Shown here one piece after another: positions 1 to 11,556 of a DNA stretch of 64,000 nucleotides. This DNA comes from an uncultured Colwellia sp. (GTDB taxonomy: Bacteria; Pseudomonadota; Gammaproteobacteria; Enterobacterales; Alteromonadaceae): contig CAJXQI010000011.1 of NCBI GenBank assembly GCA_913058395.1, forward strand, positions 98,826 to 162,825, written 5' to 3'. Below the pieces are notes generated by a model, which was given only the letters and a program-made list of their open reading frames with translations, made no database searches and was not told where the DNA came from. The position numbers and the translations under genes were made by a program. Position 1 is the stretch's first letter. Each line of letters starts with the position of its first letter.

Positions 1-665
1 CCTTTTGGTAAGCTTGCTTTATAGTGGGTGGTCAAGGTTCTGCCAGGGTAACGTTCTACGTATTCAATCGGATTTTTTCCGGCGTAAGTCGTCCAACCAA
101 CATCTTGTTGTAGTACAACATCTTGAATAGTGTTTTTTGCCAAATAGTCCCAGTAAGTACTACCTTTAAAGTCATTAAACTCGTCGTCATGATTATGAAA
201 ACCAAATTTAAAGCCTAAAGGGGCTAGCTTAGCTGACAATTGATTAAGTTCATTAACTACCGCTTTAATACCTTGCGGGTGAAAAGCTCTTTTATCAGAC
301 CCAACAATCAGTAACTTCGCATCTAAGTCTTGGTAAAAGGCCATTGATTTAGCATAGTTTTTATCATTAAATTGCTTAAAATTAACATGTGCTCCACTGG
401 CTTTTAGGCCTAGTTCACTGAGAAATTTTTTTAGACCCTTGCCATTATTTTTATATGGACCAAAATAACCTGCAAACTCAACGCCTTCAAACCCCATATC
501 TGCCAGTTGTTTCAATGTGCCTTTAAAGTCACGTTTTAAATCATCTCTAACAGACCACAATTGCACACTTAATTTTGGTAATTGCATCTCCTTACCTTCA
601 TTTGCGTAATTGTTTGTTGATAGCAATAACGCTAACAACATCATGCTTAGCATAAGTTTCTTCAT
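1..665 (-). CDS. Exported sugar phosphate isomerase/epimerase-like TIM-barrel protein (partial, C-terminus beyond the window)
   Basis: Reading leftwards from an ATG at 665, the frame stays open to the window edge (about 221 codons). The protein begins with a basic, hydrophobic signal-peptide-like stretch (MKKLMLSMMLLALLLS) and continues with LSVQLWSVRDDL, GFEGVEFAGYFG and FGFHNHDDEF. These are typical of the AP-endonuclease-2-like TIM barrel family of sugar phosphate isomerases/epimerases. It begins 41 bases after the stop of the MFS permease gene on the same strand, so it is probably the last visible gene of the 4152-to-1 operon. A signal peptide on this fold is common in Bacteroidetes and Alteromonadales polysaccharide loci, suggesting that the sugar is handled in the periplasm before import. 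The exact substrate cannot be told from the sequence. Confidence 0.85.
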   Translation of the reverse strand, partial: MKKLMLSMMLLALLLSTNNYANEGKEMQLPKLSVQLWSVRDDLKRDFKGTLKQLADMGFEGVEFAGYFGPYKNNGKGLKKFLSELGLKASGAHVNFKQFNDKNYAKSMAFYQDLDAKLLIVGSDKRAFHPQGIKAVVNELNQLSAKLAPLGFKFGFHNHDDEFNDFKGSTYWDYLAKNTIQDVVLQQDVGWTTYAGKNPIEYVERYPGRTLTTHYKASLPK

Positions 666-705
666 TATTATTTCTCTTTTTATTGTTATTACTGCGTCGT
701 TCATT

Positions 706-1911
706 TCATTTTGATTGTTGCCTTTTCATGTATATGGCCAAACCGCTAAATACAACAACAAGTACCATAGGAAAGATACTTAAATTTGCTAATGTGGTTT
801 GTCCTGCCACCTGTTCTGCTATGGCGATGGTAGAGTTTTCAGCTAACGCTTTCTCTCTAGCTTCATCAATCCATTGACCAATAACAGGGTTCCATAAACT
901 GACAGCAAACATACCGACACCGCCCATTATCGACATGCCTAACGCTCCAGATTGGGGAATATATTCAGCAACAAATCCAATCATCGTTGGCCAAAAATAA
1001 GTAACACCAAGCGCAAATATCAAAGCAGAAATGTAGACCATGTTACCTGACGCTATACTCATGGTGAAGATACCAATAGAGGTCATTATTGCTGAATAAA
1101 GTAGTACTCCAGCAGGATTAAACCTATGCACTAATGGTCCAGCAAAGTATCGACCAACGGCCATTACACCAGTAACCATTGCCATAATTAGCATTGGTGA
1201 AGCGCCTGAAGAACCTAAAATTCGCTCAATCCATTGTTGCGTGCCCAACTCACTTGTCGCGGTTAGAGTCATACACAAAGCCATAAATAAAAACAGTGGC
1301 GAAAAGAGCCCTTTAATATTATTAACAGTAGAAGTATCAATATGGCTCGTTTGAGGGAATTTCTGGCTAATGATAAAATAACCATATATTAAAGTAGGGA
1401 TTAACATCACAGCAATTTGTGCTTGCCAGCCAAAACTCATGTCCGTCATATATTTTGAGATCAATGCTCCAATAACAATGCCACCAGGAAACCAAACATG
1501 AAAACGATTTAACATTGTGGTTTGTTTTTTGTGATACAAATCAGCAATAAGTGGATTACAACCGGCTTCAACGGCGCCATTAGCAAAACCAATACAAAAA
1601 CTCGACAGTAAAAGCAGCCAAAAGCCATCCGCTGAAATTGTTAACAACAAACCAAGTAGATGACCAATAAACGCAATAATAACCAGTTTTTTTGCACCTA
1701 AAAAATTATAGAGCAAGCCCCCAAACATCGTAGCAACAGGAAAGCCTAGGAATGCCATCGCATTGATCCAACCTAACTCACTATCAGATAAACCAAAGTC
1801 TTGGCTAAGTTGGCCTAAAATTCCGGCGCGAATGGCAAAGGTCATTGCGGTTACAGTTAACGCAATACAACTGGCGACAAATAACCTGTCGTGACTAGTT
1901 TGATCTGACAT
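706..1911 (-). CDS. MFS sugar permease (FucP-like)
   Basis: A 401-residue, strongly hydrophobic protein with about twelve predicted membrane spans and MFS character (the FGGLLYNFLGAKK loop after span 2, and GFANGAVEAGCNPLIADLY, which resembles fucose/glucose-galactose permease relatives). It is an inner-membrane secondary transporter, presumably importing the sugar or sugar acid used by the neighbouring enzymes. The ATG is preceded by an excellent Shine-Dalgarno (AGGAGG, positions 1915-1920 on the reverse strand) that overlaps the end of the upstream isomerase gene, consistent with translation from one operon mRNA. The substrate is not determined by sequence alone. Confidence 0.85.
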   Translation of the reverse strand: MSDQTSHDRLFVASCIALTVTAMTFAIRAGILGQLSQDFGLSDSELGWINAMAFLGFPVATMFGGLLYNFLGAKKLVIIAFIGHLLGLLLTISADGFWLLLLSSFCIGFANGAVEAGCNPLIADLYHKKQTTMLNRFHVWFPGGIVIGALISKYMTDMSFGWQAQIAVMLIPTLIYGYFIISQKFPQTSHIDTSTVNNIKGLFSPLFLFMALCMTLTATSELGTQQWIERILGSSGASPMLIMAMVTGVMAVGRYFAGPLVHRFNPAGVLLYSAIMTSIGIFTMSIASGNMVYISALIFALGVTYFWPTMIGFVAEYIPQSGALGMSIMGGVGMFAVSLWNPVIGQWIDEAREKALAENSTIAIAEQVAGQTTLANLSIFPMVLVVVFSGLAIYMKRQQSK

Positions 1912-1919
1912 ACGTCCTC

Positions 1920-2972
1920 CTAAAGTCCCAAAATACTGCGATTTAAAGATTGATCAGTACCGCTTGAAGCAAAGTCGTCAAAGGCATAATCAGGAGTGCG
2001 TATTAAGTGTTTTTCAATAAAGCTTGCCCCTTCTCTAGCGCCATCAGTTGGATGCTTAAGGCAACACTCCCATTCCAATACCGCCCATCCGTTGTAGCCA
2101 TATTGCGTTAGCTTACTGAAAATTTGTTTAAAATCGATTTGTCCATCGCCAAGTGATCTAAAACGCCCCGGACGTTGTTGCCAATTTTGATAACCACCGT
2201 AGACACCACTACGACCATTAGGTCTGAATTCAGCGTCCTTGACATGAAACGCCTTAATTCGCTCATGATAAATATCTATAAATGCCAAGTAATCAAGCTG
2301 CTGTAATAAGAAGTGACTTGGATCATAAAGAATATTAACGCGTTCGTGATTGCCCGTTGCCGCTAAAAATCGCTCAAAAGTAATGCCGTCATGTAAATCT
2401 TCCCCGGGATGAAGTTCATAGCAAACATCAACGCCCACATCTTCAAATTTATTCAGCAAGGGTAGCCAGCGTTTCGCTAACTCCGAAAAACCATCCTCCA
2501 CTAAGCCAGGCGGTCGTTGTGGCCACGGGTATACGGTTTGCCATAACAAAGCTCCTGAAAAAGTAGCATGAGCATTTAGCCCCAGTGATTGACTAACTTT
2601 TGCTGCCATTGAAACTTGTTCAATTGCCCATTGCGTTCGCGTCAGAGGCTTATTTTTAAATTCATCAGGCGAAAAACCATCAAACTGTTTATCATAACAG
2701 GGATGAACCGCAATCAATTGACCTTGAAGGTGGGTCGACAATTCACTGATACTTAAGCCTGCATCACTAACAATTCCTTTAACTTCATCACAATAGGTTT
2801 CACTTTGATAGGCAAGTGTTAAGTCAAATAATCGTTTATCCCACGTAGGAATTTGTACTGCCTTATAGCCCAAGTTTGCCACCCAATGACAAATACTCTT
2901 TAAGTTATTAAATGGTGCATCGTCTTGACAAAATTGTGCGAGGAAAATGCCAGGCCCTTTAATCTGAGACAT
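1920..2972 (-). CDS. Cytoplasmic sugar phosphate isomerase/epimerase (TIM barrel, AP-endonuclease-2 family)
   Basis: About 350 residues without a signal peptide. Motifs GYKAVQIPTWDKRLFDL, CYELHPGEDLHDG, NILYDPSHFLLQ, KAFHVKDAEF and WAVLEWEC mark a metal-dependent TIM-barrel isomerase/epimerase (xylose-isomerase-like superfamily); the His, Asp and Glu residues in these motifs are the expected metal ligands. I chose the ATG at 2972 (MSQIKGPG) because AGGGGA sits just upstream. A longer frame reaching 2999 would overlap the upstream gene by 26 bases and lacks a ribosome site. The gene starts two bases after the stop of the Gfo/Idh/MocA gene, so the two are surely co-translated. The pair oxidoreductase plus isomerase is typical of catabolism of inositols, keto-glycosides or unusual sugars. 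Confidence 0.88.
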   Translation of the reverse strand: MSQIKGPGIFLAQFCQDDAPFNNLKSICHWVANLGYKAVQIPTWDKRLFDLTLAYQSETYCDEVKGIVSDAGLSISELSTHLQGQLIAVHPCYDKQFDGFSPDEFKNKPLTRTQWAIEQVSMAAKVSQSLGLNAHATFSGALLWQTVYPWPQRPPGLVEDGFSELAKRWLPLLNKFEDVGVDVCYELHPGEDLHDGITFERFLAATGNHERVNILYDPSHFLLQQLDYLAFIDIYHERIKAFHVKDAEFRPNGRSGVYGGYQNWQQRPGRFRSLGDGQIDFKQIFSKLTQYGYNGWAVLEWECCLKHPTDGAREGASFIEKHLIRTPDYAFDDFASSGTDQSLNRSILGL

Positions 2973-2973
2973 G

Positions 2974-4152
2974 TTATTTTTCCCCTGCAGAAAGTTCATT
3001 ATCGATAATAAAAGGCCACCATTTTTCCTCAGAAATACTCGCTTTTACGACATTTTCGATAAATGCCATGCCCCTAACCGCTTCTTCTATTCCAGGCAAA
3101 TCAAAATACTGGTTATCACAAGGTAACTGTGTTTTTTTAGCTCTGATTTGTTGAACAAAATTAGCGTAGATATTAGCAAATGCTTCAAGATATCCTTCTG
3201 GGTGCCCCGCAGGAGTTCGCATAGCTTGTTGGGCAGCCACACACATTTCTCCAATCCCAGCTCTGATCATTTCACTTGCTTGGTTCTGAGATTTTAACCA
3301 CAAGGTATTCGGCTCTAATTGTGACCATTCAAGACTTTTTTTATCTCCATAAATTCTTAGCTTAAGATTGTTCTCATCGCCAAGTGATATTTGACTTGCT
3401 AATAAAACCCCTTTCGCACCATTTGAGAATTTTAGAAGTACTGTGCCATCGTCATCCAATGTTCGCCCGTTTACTGTGGACGTTAGATCCGCGCATAATT
3501 CAGTAATAGTCATGCCTGAGACGTACTCGGCTAAATTTGATGCATGCACACCAATATCGCCCATACAACAGCTTAATCCTGATTTACTTTCATCTAAGCG
3601 CCAACTCGCTTGTTTACTATTTTCATCGGCTTTTAACGCCAACCAACCTTGGCTATACTCAACGACTATTTTAGTTATATTGCCCAACTCACCTTGCGCA
3701 ACTAAATGCCTTGCCTGCTTAATAAGCGGGTAACCGGTGTACGTATGGGTCAGCGCGTAGAGCGTATTCTGTTGCGCTATTATTTTTTTGAGTTTCAGTG
3801 CTTCATTTAAGTTGATCGTGGCGGGTTTCTCAGACAAAACATGAAAGCCATATTCCATTGCCATTTTAGCAACAGGAAAATGTAAATGATTAGGAGTGAC
3901 AATAACAACAAACTCCATACGCTGGCCTTCAGGAAGCGCGGCTTCGGCTTTAAACATATCTTGATAGGTGGCATAACAACGCTGTTCAGCTATATAAAGT
4001 GATTTTCCCGACTCAATACAATGTTGATGATTAGAATTAAACGCACCACATATCAGCTCAATATCACCATCCATAAAAGCGGCGATGCGGTGTATTGCAC
4101 CAATAAAGGCGCCTTTACCACCACCTACCATCCCCATTCTAATCTTCTTCAT
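2974..4152 (-). CDS. Gfo/Idh/MocA family NAD(P)-dependent oxidoreductase
   Basis: A 392-residue protein. The N-terminal Rossmann fold shows GMVGGGKGAFIGAIHR (dinucleotide loop), followed by the family signature region VVIVTPNHLHFPVAKMAME and VLSEKPATIN, whose Lys in EKP is the conserved catalytic/cofactor residue. The C-terminal half carries GDIGVHASNLAEYVSG, with the conserved Asp and His of the active site. It oxidises or reduces a sugar or cyclitol hydroxyl. It is the first gene of the leftward operon, and its promoter must lie in the 150-base region shared with the divergent AraC-type regulator, which is therefore its likely regulator. The substrate is unknown. Confidence 0.9.
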   Translation of the reverse strand: MKKIRMGMVGGGKGAFIGAIHRIAAFMDGDIELICGAFNSNHQHCIESGKSLYIAEQRCYATYQDMFKAEAALPEGQRMEFVVIVTPNHLHFPVAKMAMEYGFHVLSEKPATINLNEALKLKKIIAQQNTLYALTHTYTGYPLIKQARHLVAQGELGNITKIVVEYSQGWLALKADENSKQASWRLDESKSGLSCCMGDIGVHASNLAEYVSGMTITELCADLTSTVNGRTLDDDGTVLLKFSNGAKGVLLASQISLGDENNLKLRIYGDKKSLEWSQLEPNTLWLKSQNQASEMIRAGIGEMCVAAQQAMRTPAGHPEGYLEAFANIYANFVQQIRAKKTQLPCDNQYFDLPGIEEAVRGMAFIENVVKASISEEKWWPFIIDNELSAGEK

Positions 4153-4302
4153 AGCTTACCAATATTAAAAATACTGTTGAAAAATATAGCTCTACTATAG
4201 AAGTTAGAGGAAAAAATGTGTTATTAATAAATCGTTTGATGATGCAATAAATTCGGCGTTTACGTATTTAGCTTAAAGGTAGTTTTCAATAAGGATTCAT
4301 TA

Positions 4303-5061
4303 ATGCCAACACAGATAGATCACAACTTTCTTAACCAAGTTGAAATTGAACAAATTATCAATATGTTTGATTTACTACCGGGCGTGTTGTTCTGGATAAA
4401 AGATAGAAATCATGTTTTTCTTCATGCAAATCAGGCTTTTATTGAACACAAAAAAGTGAAGGGATTAAGTCAAATAGTAGGTAAAACCGATCACGACTTC
4501 TCACCAGCCCATATTGCAAAACAGTTTATCCGTGACGACAAAAAAATACTTTCAGGACAATCAGTTACTGAACGTTTAGAAGTAAACATGACACAAACTG
4601 GTGATACCGCATGGTATGCGACATCGAAGCGATCGCTGTCAAATAAAACAGGAGAGATAATAGGCTCTTACGGCATTACTCGACATTTACAAAAGCAAGC
4701 TATGGCTTTGACTGGTGTTGAAGCAATCAAAGTGCCCGTAGATTATGTTAGAGCAAATTATCAACAGCCCTTACTCATTGAAGAACTAGCAGAAATCGCG
4801 CATTTATCAGTTAGCGCGTTAGAAAGACGTTTTAAAAAATACCTCACGAAAACCCCTAAGCAATTTATCAATGAGGTGCGTTTAGAAAACGCACGTCGCT
4901 TACTAATTGAAAGTCATATCCCTATTTCACAAGTGGGCTATGAAACGGGCTTTACTGACCACAGTTATTTCAGCAAACAATTTCGTTTATTTTTTGGCGA
5001 ATTGCCTTCTGAAGCACGAAGCAATTATCAAGCGTTAATTCAGCCTAACAATGAAAATTAG
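4303..5061 (+). CDS. PAS domain-containing AraC family transcriptional regulator
   Basis: 252 residues. Residues about 15-125 form a PAS domain (GVLFWIKDRNHVFLHANQAF, later GEIIGSYGITRH). Residues about 145-245 form an AraC-type double helix-turn-helix (LLIEELAEIAHLSVSALERRFKK and ARRLLIESHIPISQVGYETGF). It lacks the usual cupin sugar-binding domain, so the inducer is probably sensed by the PAS domain. It is divergent from the sugar oxidoreductase operon with 150 bases between the start codons, the usual arrangement for a local activator. I infer that it regulates that operon; no operator could be defined with confidence. Confidence 0.88.
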   Translation: MPTQIDHNFLNQVEIEQIINMFDLLPGVLFWIKDRNHVFLHANQAFIEHKKVKGLSQIVGKTDHDFSPAHIAKQFIRDDKKILSGQSVTERLEVNMTQTGDTAWYATSKRSLSNKTGEIIGSYGITRHLQKQAMALTGVEAIKVPVDYVRANYQQPLLIEELAEIAHLSVSALERRFKKYLTKTPKQFINEVRLENARRLLIESHIPISQVGYETGFTDHSYFSKQFRLFFGELPSEARSNYQALIQPNNEN

Positions 5062-5083
5062 GCGTAGTAGCTTGAGGAAATAA

Positions 5084-5116
5084 AAAACCGCTTACTTTAA
5101 TAAAATAAGCGGTTTT
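5084..5116. terminator. Bidirectional rho-independent terminator
   Basis: A perfect 11-bp inverted repeat (AAAACCGCTTA / TAAGCGGTTTT) with A- and T-rich flanks lies between the convergent AraC-type gene (ends 5061) and the ycaO-like gene (ends 5147). It can stop transcription from both sides. Confidence 0.88.
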
Positions 5117-5146
5117 CAAAATTAAACTGCGTAGTATTTGCTTATG

Positions 5147-7330
5147 CTATTTAGCTGCAACTGCGCGCGCCTGATGCAGCTTTTTATAGCTTTCAATTAA
5201 ACGCTGATGTTTGTCTAAGCCTTCAAGGTTCATACTGGTTTTCGTTAAACCATGGAACTTAACTTCGCCGATAATTGAACCAACAACATTTTCCATAACT
5301 TCTTTACCAAACATTCTATTGAAGCTTTCGATAAAATGTTCAAACTCCATATCATCGTCTAGTTCAACTTCAAGTACTGCCTGCATCGCTTGGTAGAACA
5401 AGCCACGTGCTACCGTATTATCGTTAAATTGTAAAAACTCAGCGACTAACTCATTGGCATCTTCTAATGCGCCTAAAGCTAAGTAAATTAGAATTTTTAA
5501 TTCAAGAATTGTCAGTTGGCCCCAAACGGTGTTTTCATCAAATTCAATGCCAATTAAAGTTCTAATATCAATGTAGTTATCTAACTGGCTGTCTTCTAAG
5601 CGTGTTACTAAACTTTCTAAAGCATCGTCATCAAGAATATGTAAATTTAGAATGTCTGCACGGTAATTTAGTGCCTTATTGGTGTTGTCCCAAATTAAAT
5701 CTTCTACAGGGTAAACTTCTGAATAGTCAGGTACTAACATGCGACAAGCGGTAGCACCTAGCTCATCAAAAACAGCAACATAAACTTCTTTTCCTAAGCT
5801 TTCCATAATGGCGAACAAGGCAGTATTTTCTTCTTCACTGGTGCCAGAAAAGTCCCATTCAACAAACTCAAAGTCATGTTGTGAACTAAAGAAGCGCCAA
5901 GAAATTACACCTGTTGAATCAATAAAGTGTTCAACAAAGTTTTCAGGCTCAGTAACCGCCATGCTATTAAACGTAGGACGAGGAACGTCATTTAAGCCTT
6001 CAAAACTGCGGCCTTGTAACAATTCAGTTAAGCTGCGCTCTAGCGCTACTTCAAAACTTGGGTGTGCACCAAACGAAGCGAATACACCACCAGTTCTTGG
6101 GTTCATCAAAGTTACACACATGACAGGGAATTGACCGCCTAATGATGCATCTTTAACGACTACCGGGAAACCTTGCTCTTCTAACGCTTCAATACCGGCT
6201 AGAATGCTTGGGTATTTTTCTAACACGCTTTTCGGTACATCAGGCAGTACAATTTCTTGTTCGATAATTTGACGTTTAACTGCACGTTCGAATATTTCAG
6301 ACAAACACTGCACTTGCGCTTCAGCTAAATTATTACCAGCACTCATGCCGTTACTTAAGAATAAGTTTTCAATGAGATTCGACGGAAAGTAAACCGTTTC
6401 ACCGTCTGAGTGGCGTGTATAAGGAATAGCACAAATACCGCGCTCTGCCATACCTGAGTTGGTGTCAATTAAATGAGAGCCACAAAGTTCATCGTCTGGA
6501 TTATAAATATCTAAACAGTAGTCATCTAAAATACCTACTGGTAGCTCGTCATTTTCATTCGGCTTAAACCACTTTTCACTTGGGTAATGAACAAAATCGC
6601 TATTGGCAATTTCTTGTCCTAAAAATTGATCATTATAGAAAAAGTTACAATTTAAACGTTCAATAAACTCGCCTAATGCTGAACATAATGCGCTTTCTTT
6701 GGTTGCACCTTTACCGTTAGTAAAACACATAGGTGACGCTGCATCACGAATATGCAGTGACCACACGTTAGGTACAATATTACGCCAAGAAGCTATTTCG
6801 ATTTTCATACCAAGATCAGCCAAAAGCGCAGTCATGTTGGCAATGGTTTCTTCTAGTGGTAAATCTTTACCTAAAATAAAGGTGCTGGCGTCACTTTCAG
6901 TGTGACCCATTAACATGGCTTGCGCGTCTTCTTCTAAGTTTTCAACAATATCAACTTTAAACTCAGGGCCCGTTTGCACAACTTTTTTCACTGTACAACG
7001 GTCAATAGAGCGCATAATGCCTAAACGGTCTTTTTCAGAAACGCTTTCTGGTAATTCAACTTGAATTTGAAAAATCTGGTTGTAGCGATTTTCAGGGTCA
7101 ACAATATTATTTTGTGATAAGCGAATATTTTCTGTTGGAATATCGCGAGAGTTACAATAGACCTTAACAAAGTATGCGGCACACATAGCTGAAGAAGCTA
7201 GAAAGTAATCAAATGGGCCAGGAGCAGAGCCATCACCTTTATAGCGAATAGGTTGATCGGCAACGACAGTAAAGTCGTCAAACTTAGCTTCAACTTTTAA
7301 GTTGTCGAGAAAATTAACTTTGATTTCCAT
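5147..7330 (-). CDS. OsmC domain/YcaO domain fusion protein
   Basis: 727 residues in one frame. Residues about 1-140 are an OsmC-like domain (PGPFDYFLASSAMCAAYFVKVYC with the conserved Cys, and DRCTVKKVVQTGP). Residues about 195-560 are a YcaO ATP-dependent domain (SALCSALGEFIERLNCNFFY, QVQCLSEIFERAVKR, ALERSLTELLQGR). The remainder is a helical TPR-like tail as in E. coli YcaO. E. coli YcaO lacks the OsmC part and is linked genetically to beta-methylthiolation of ribosomal protein S12 with RimO; YcaO proteins in general activate backbone amides with ATP. The OsmC domain, often a thiol peroxidase, suggests a link to sulfur or redox chemistry, but that is inference. It appears monocistronic, ending at the terminator at 5084-5116. 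Confidence 0.88.
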   Translation of the reverse strand: MEIKVNFLDNLKVEAKFDDFTVVADQPIRYKGDGSAPGPFDYFLASSAMCAAYFVKVYCNSRDIPTENIRLSQNNIVDPENRYNQIFQIQVELPESVSEKDRLGIMRSIDRCTVKKVVQTGPEFKVDIVENLEEDAQAMLMGHTESDASTFILGKDLPLEETIANMTALLADLGMKIEIASWRNIVPNVWSLHIRDAASPMCFTNGKGATKESALCSALGEFIERLNCNFFYNDQFLGQEIANSDFVHYPSEKWFKPNENDELPVGILDDYCLDIYNPDDELCGSHLIDTNSGMAERGICAIPYTRHSDGETVYFPSNLIENLFLSNGMSAGNNLAEAQVQCLSEIFERAVKRQIIEQEIVLPDVPKSVLEKYPSILAGIEALEEQGFPVVVKDASLGGQFPVMCVTLMNPRTGGVFASFGAHPSFEVALERSLTELLQGRSFEGLNDVPRPTFNSMAVTEPENFVEHFIDSTGVISWRFFSSQHDFEFVEWDFSGTSEEENTALFAIMESLGKEVYVAVFDELGATACRMLVPDYSEVYPVEDLIWDNTNKALNYRADILNLHILDDDALESLVTRLEDSQLDNYIDIRTLIGIEFDENTVWGQLTILELKILIYLALGALEDANELVAEFLQFNDNTVARGLFYQAMQAVLEVELDDDMEFEHFIESFNRMFGKEVMENVVGSIIGEVKFHGLTKTSMNLEGLDKHQRLIESYKKLHQARAVAAK

Positions 7331-7475
7331 TAACGGGGTCCACGTATAACTGCCACTACGGCAAAATAATTCAATGTTGCTAATTATCGTGTTTTTCGTG
7401 CCAATAGTCTTGGATTAATTCAAGAAATAACCATTAAGATCAGAACAACAAACTCATATTGAAAGCCGTATGGCG

Positions 7476-8225
7476 TTACAACCCTAAATAACCCGCCGTA
7501 AAGCCACCAACAAAACCAAACATGGTACTGGCGAAAAAGAAACCTAAAATAGCTGCAGCAAACGACTTAACATAAGCCAATGGCCTATGTGGCAGGTATA
7601 TGCGCGCAATAACAATAGCTGGATATATAACTGATAGAGTTAATAAGCCAATTTGGCAGTAAAGGTTGTTGTATTGACCAACCGCGAGTAAAACGATAGA
7701 CAAAACCGTTAAATGGCCATTTAATAATAAATACGCCACATAAAGCTCAAAGGTATTATATTTTGCTTTTCTAAAAGCTAGTTTTGATGCTACAGCCATT
7801 AAAAACGCAGTAATAAAAAAGAAATACACTAAACTATTTTGCAAAATGCCTTTAATCGCATCAAAGTTCTCTGAGCCGAGTTCGCCCGACGTAAAGCTTT
7901 CCATGCTCGCTTCAACCATATTCACATTCAAAAATGACGCTAGCACCATAGAAAAAGTAACTAGCCAAAAAGCATACTTCGCAGGGTTGAAATAGTTAAC
8001 ACGTTTGCCATCAAGGTATTCTCGACAGGTCACCGCAGGCCTTAATGTTAAGCCGATAAACGTTTTTAATAACGGAGAACGCAGCTCTAAAGTACCGCGT
8101 TGAATGAGCAACAATAAATTTTTAAAGGTAATGCGCTGTGCTTTTTTCTGTCCGCAATGACCGCAAAACTCAGTGTTAAGTGTTTGGCCGCAATTAAGGC
8201 ATTCGGTTTGATGACTAAATTCCAT
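7476..8225 (-). CDS. DUF3667-type membrane protein with N-terminal zinc ribbon
   Basis: 249 residues. The N-terminus has two CxxC knuckles (CLNCGQTL and FCGHCGQKK) forming a zinc ribbon, then a conserved amphipathic segment (LELRSPLLKTFIGLTLRPAVTCREYLDGKRVNYFNPAKYAFW) characteristic of the DUF3667 family, then about five transmembrane helices. The function of the family is unknown; it is an inner-membrane protein. The gene stands alone and is divergent from the GH63 glycosidase gene, sharing the intergenic region that carries the 11-bp repeats. Confidence 0.75.
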   Translation of the reverse strand: MEFSHQTECLNCGQTLNTEFCGHCGQKKAQRITFKNLLLLIQRGTLELRSPLLKTFIGLTLRPAVTCREYLDGKRVNYFNPAKYAFWLVTFSMVLASFLNVNMVEASMESFTSGELGSENFDAIKGILQNSLVYFFFITAFLMAVASKLAFRKAKYNTFELYVAYLLLNGHLTVLSIVLLAVGQYNNLYCQIGLLTLSVIYPAIVIARIYLPHRPLAYVKSFAAAILGFFFASTMFGFVGGFTAGYLGL

Positions 8226-8313
8226 TTAATTCAAAATTTCTCTATTTTTTCAACACAATAATAACTAATACGCTTACTGTCAAAGTAACTTCATTGTTAT
8301 TGAGTTATCCCAA

Positions 8314-8353
8314 AGTAACTTTTTAGTAACTTTTTAGTAACTTTTTAGTAACT
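8314..8353. repeat. Tandem 11-bp direct repeats, 3.6 copies
   Basis: Three exact copies of AGTAACTTTTT plus a fourth partial copy (AGTAACT) occur head to tail. A further AAGTAACTT lies just upstream at about 8283-8291. The 11-bp period places every copy on the same face of the helix. The block lies between the DUF3667 gene and the divergent glycosidase gene, 80 bases before the latter's start. It could be a multi-site operator or simple slippage of a promoter element. Confidence 0.9.
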
Positions 8354-8402
8354 GCCCCATCAAAACAAGGTATAAAATATACAATAAAAAAGTTAAAGTT
8401 AG

Positions 8403-10964
<2,562 letters not shown>

Positions 10965-10975
10965 CTAAAGCTAAT

Positions 10976-11015
10976 GAGCGATTTATAGCTGATAAATATC
11001 TCGGTAAAATCGCTC
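10976..11015. terminator. Possible bidirectional transcription terminator
   Basis: A 9-bp inverted repeat (GAGCGATTT / AAATCGCTC) with a 22-base loop lies between the convergent glycosidase and thioesterase genes. There is only a weak T-tract, so termination is a guess from location. Confidence 0.4.
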
Positions 11016-11033
11016 TACTTTACGAAAATGTCA

Positions 11034-11537
11034 CTAGTGACTCTGCACCATAGAGTCAGGCATTCTCACGGCTACTACAGTGCCTTTGGCACAGACCCCA
11101 TTATTTGCAGATACCGTTATTTCAATCACTATTTTATTTTCTTTTACTTCGGTAAAAGTCCCTATCAATTCAAGTTCAATACCCATTGGAGTTGGAGCTA
11201 AATAACTGATATCCAGTGCTGCTGTAACAAAGCGCATTGCGTGGCCAGTTCCCATTGTGCGAGATTCTTGTCGATACGCCATTGCTGCAGCACTACCGGT
11301 ACCATGGCAATCTATAAGAGAAGCCAATAAACCACCATAAACAAAACCAGGAATAGCTATATGACATTGGTCAGGCACAAAGTGCGCGATAGTTTGCTCT
11401 GCAGCTAATTCACTAATATTTCCCTTATGAGTATGCCAATAACTTTTCAGCTGATGACCATCAATGTTATTTTTACCACAGCCATAGCAATGACTCAGAT
11501 CATCCGGGTAACAATTTTGAAAAGCGACTAGGTTCAT
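11034..11537 (-). CDS. PaaI-like hotdog-fold acyl-CoA thioesterase
   Basis: 167 residues. A Cys-rich start (CYGCGKNNIDGHQLKSYW) is followed by a hotdog domain with PGFVYGGLLASLIDCHGTGSAA, the usual catalytic region of PaaI/YdiI-type thioesterases (Asp and His of the DCHG stretch). TAALDISYLAPTPMG and TVSANNGVCAKGTVVAV complete the fold. It would release free acid and CoA from an acyl- or aryl-CoA. An ideal Shine-Dalgarno (AAGGAGGTG) precedes the ATG. It follows the PaaK-like ligase on the same strand after 176 bases. That gap contains paired direct repeats and a palindrome, so it may have its own promoter while serving the same pathway. Confidence 0.82.
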   Translation of the reverse strand: MNLVAFQNCYPDDLSHCYGCGKNNIDGHQLKSYWHTHKGNISELAAEQTIAHFVPDQCHIAIPGFVYGGLLASLIDCHGTGSAAAMAYRQESRTMGTGHAMRFVTAALDISYLAPTPMGIELELIGTFTEVKENKIVIEITVSANNGVCAKGTVVAVRMPDSMVQSH

Positions 11538-11556
11538 TTAGCACCTCCTTGTAAGC

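Noticed and set aside
8314..8353. Short repeats considered as a CRISPR array
   Set aside because: Unit is only 11 bp with no spacers and no cas genes in the window.
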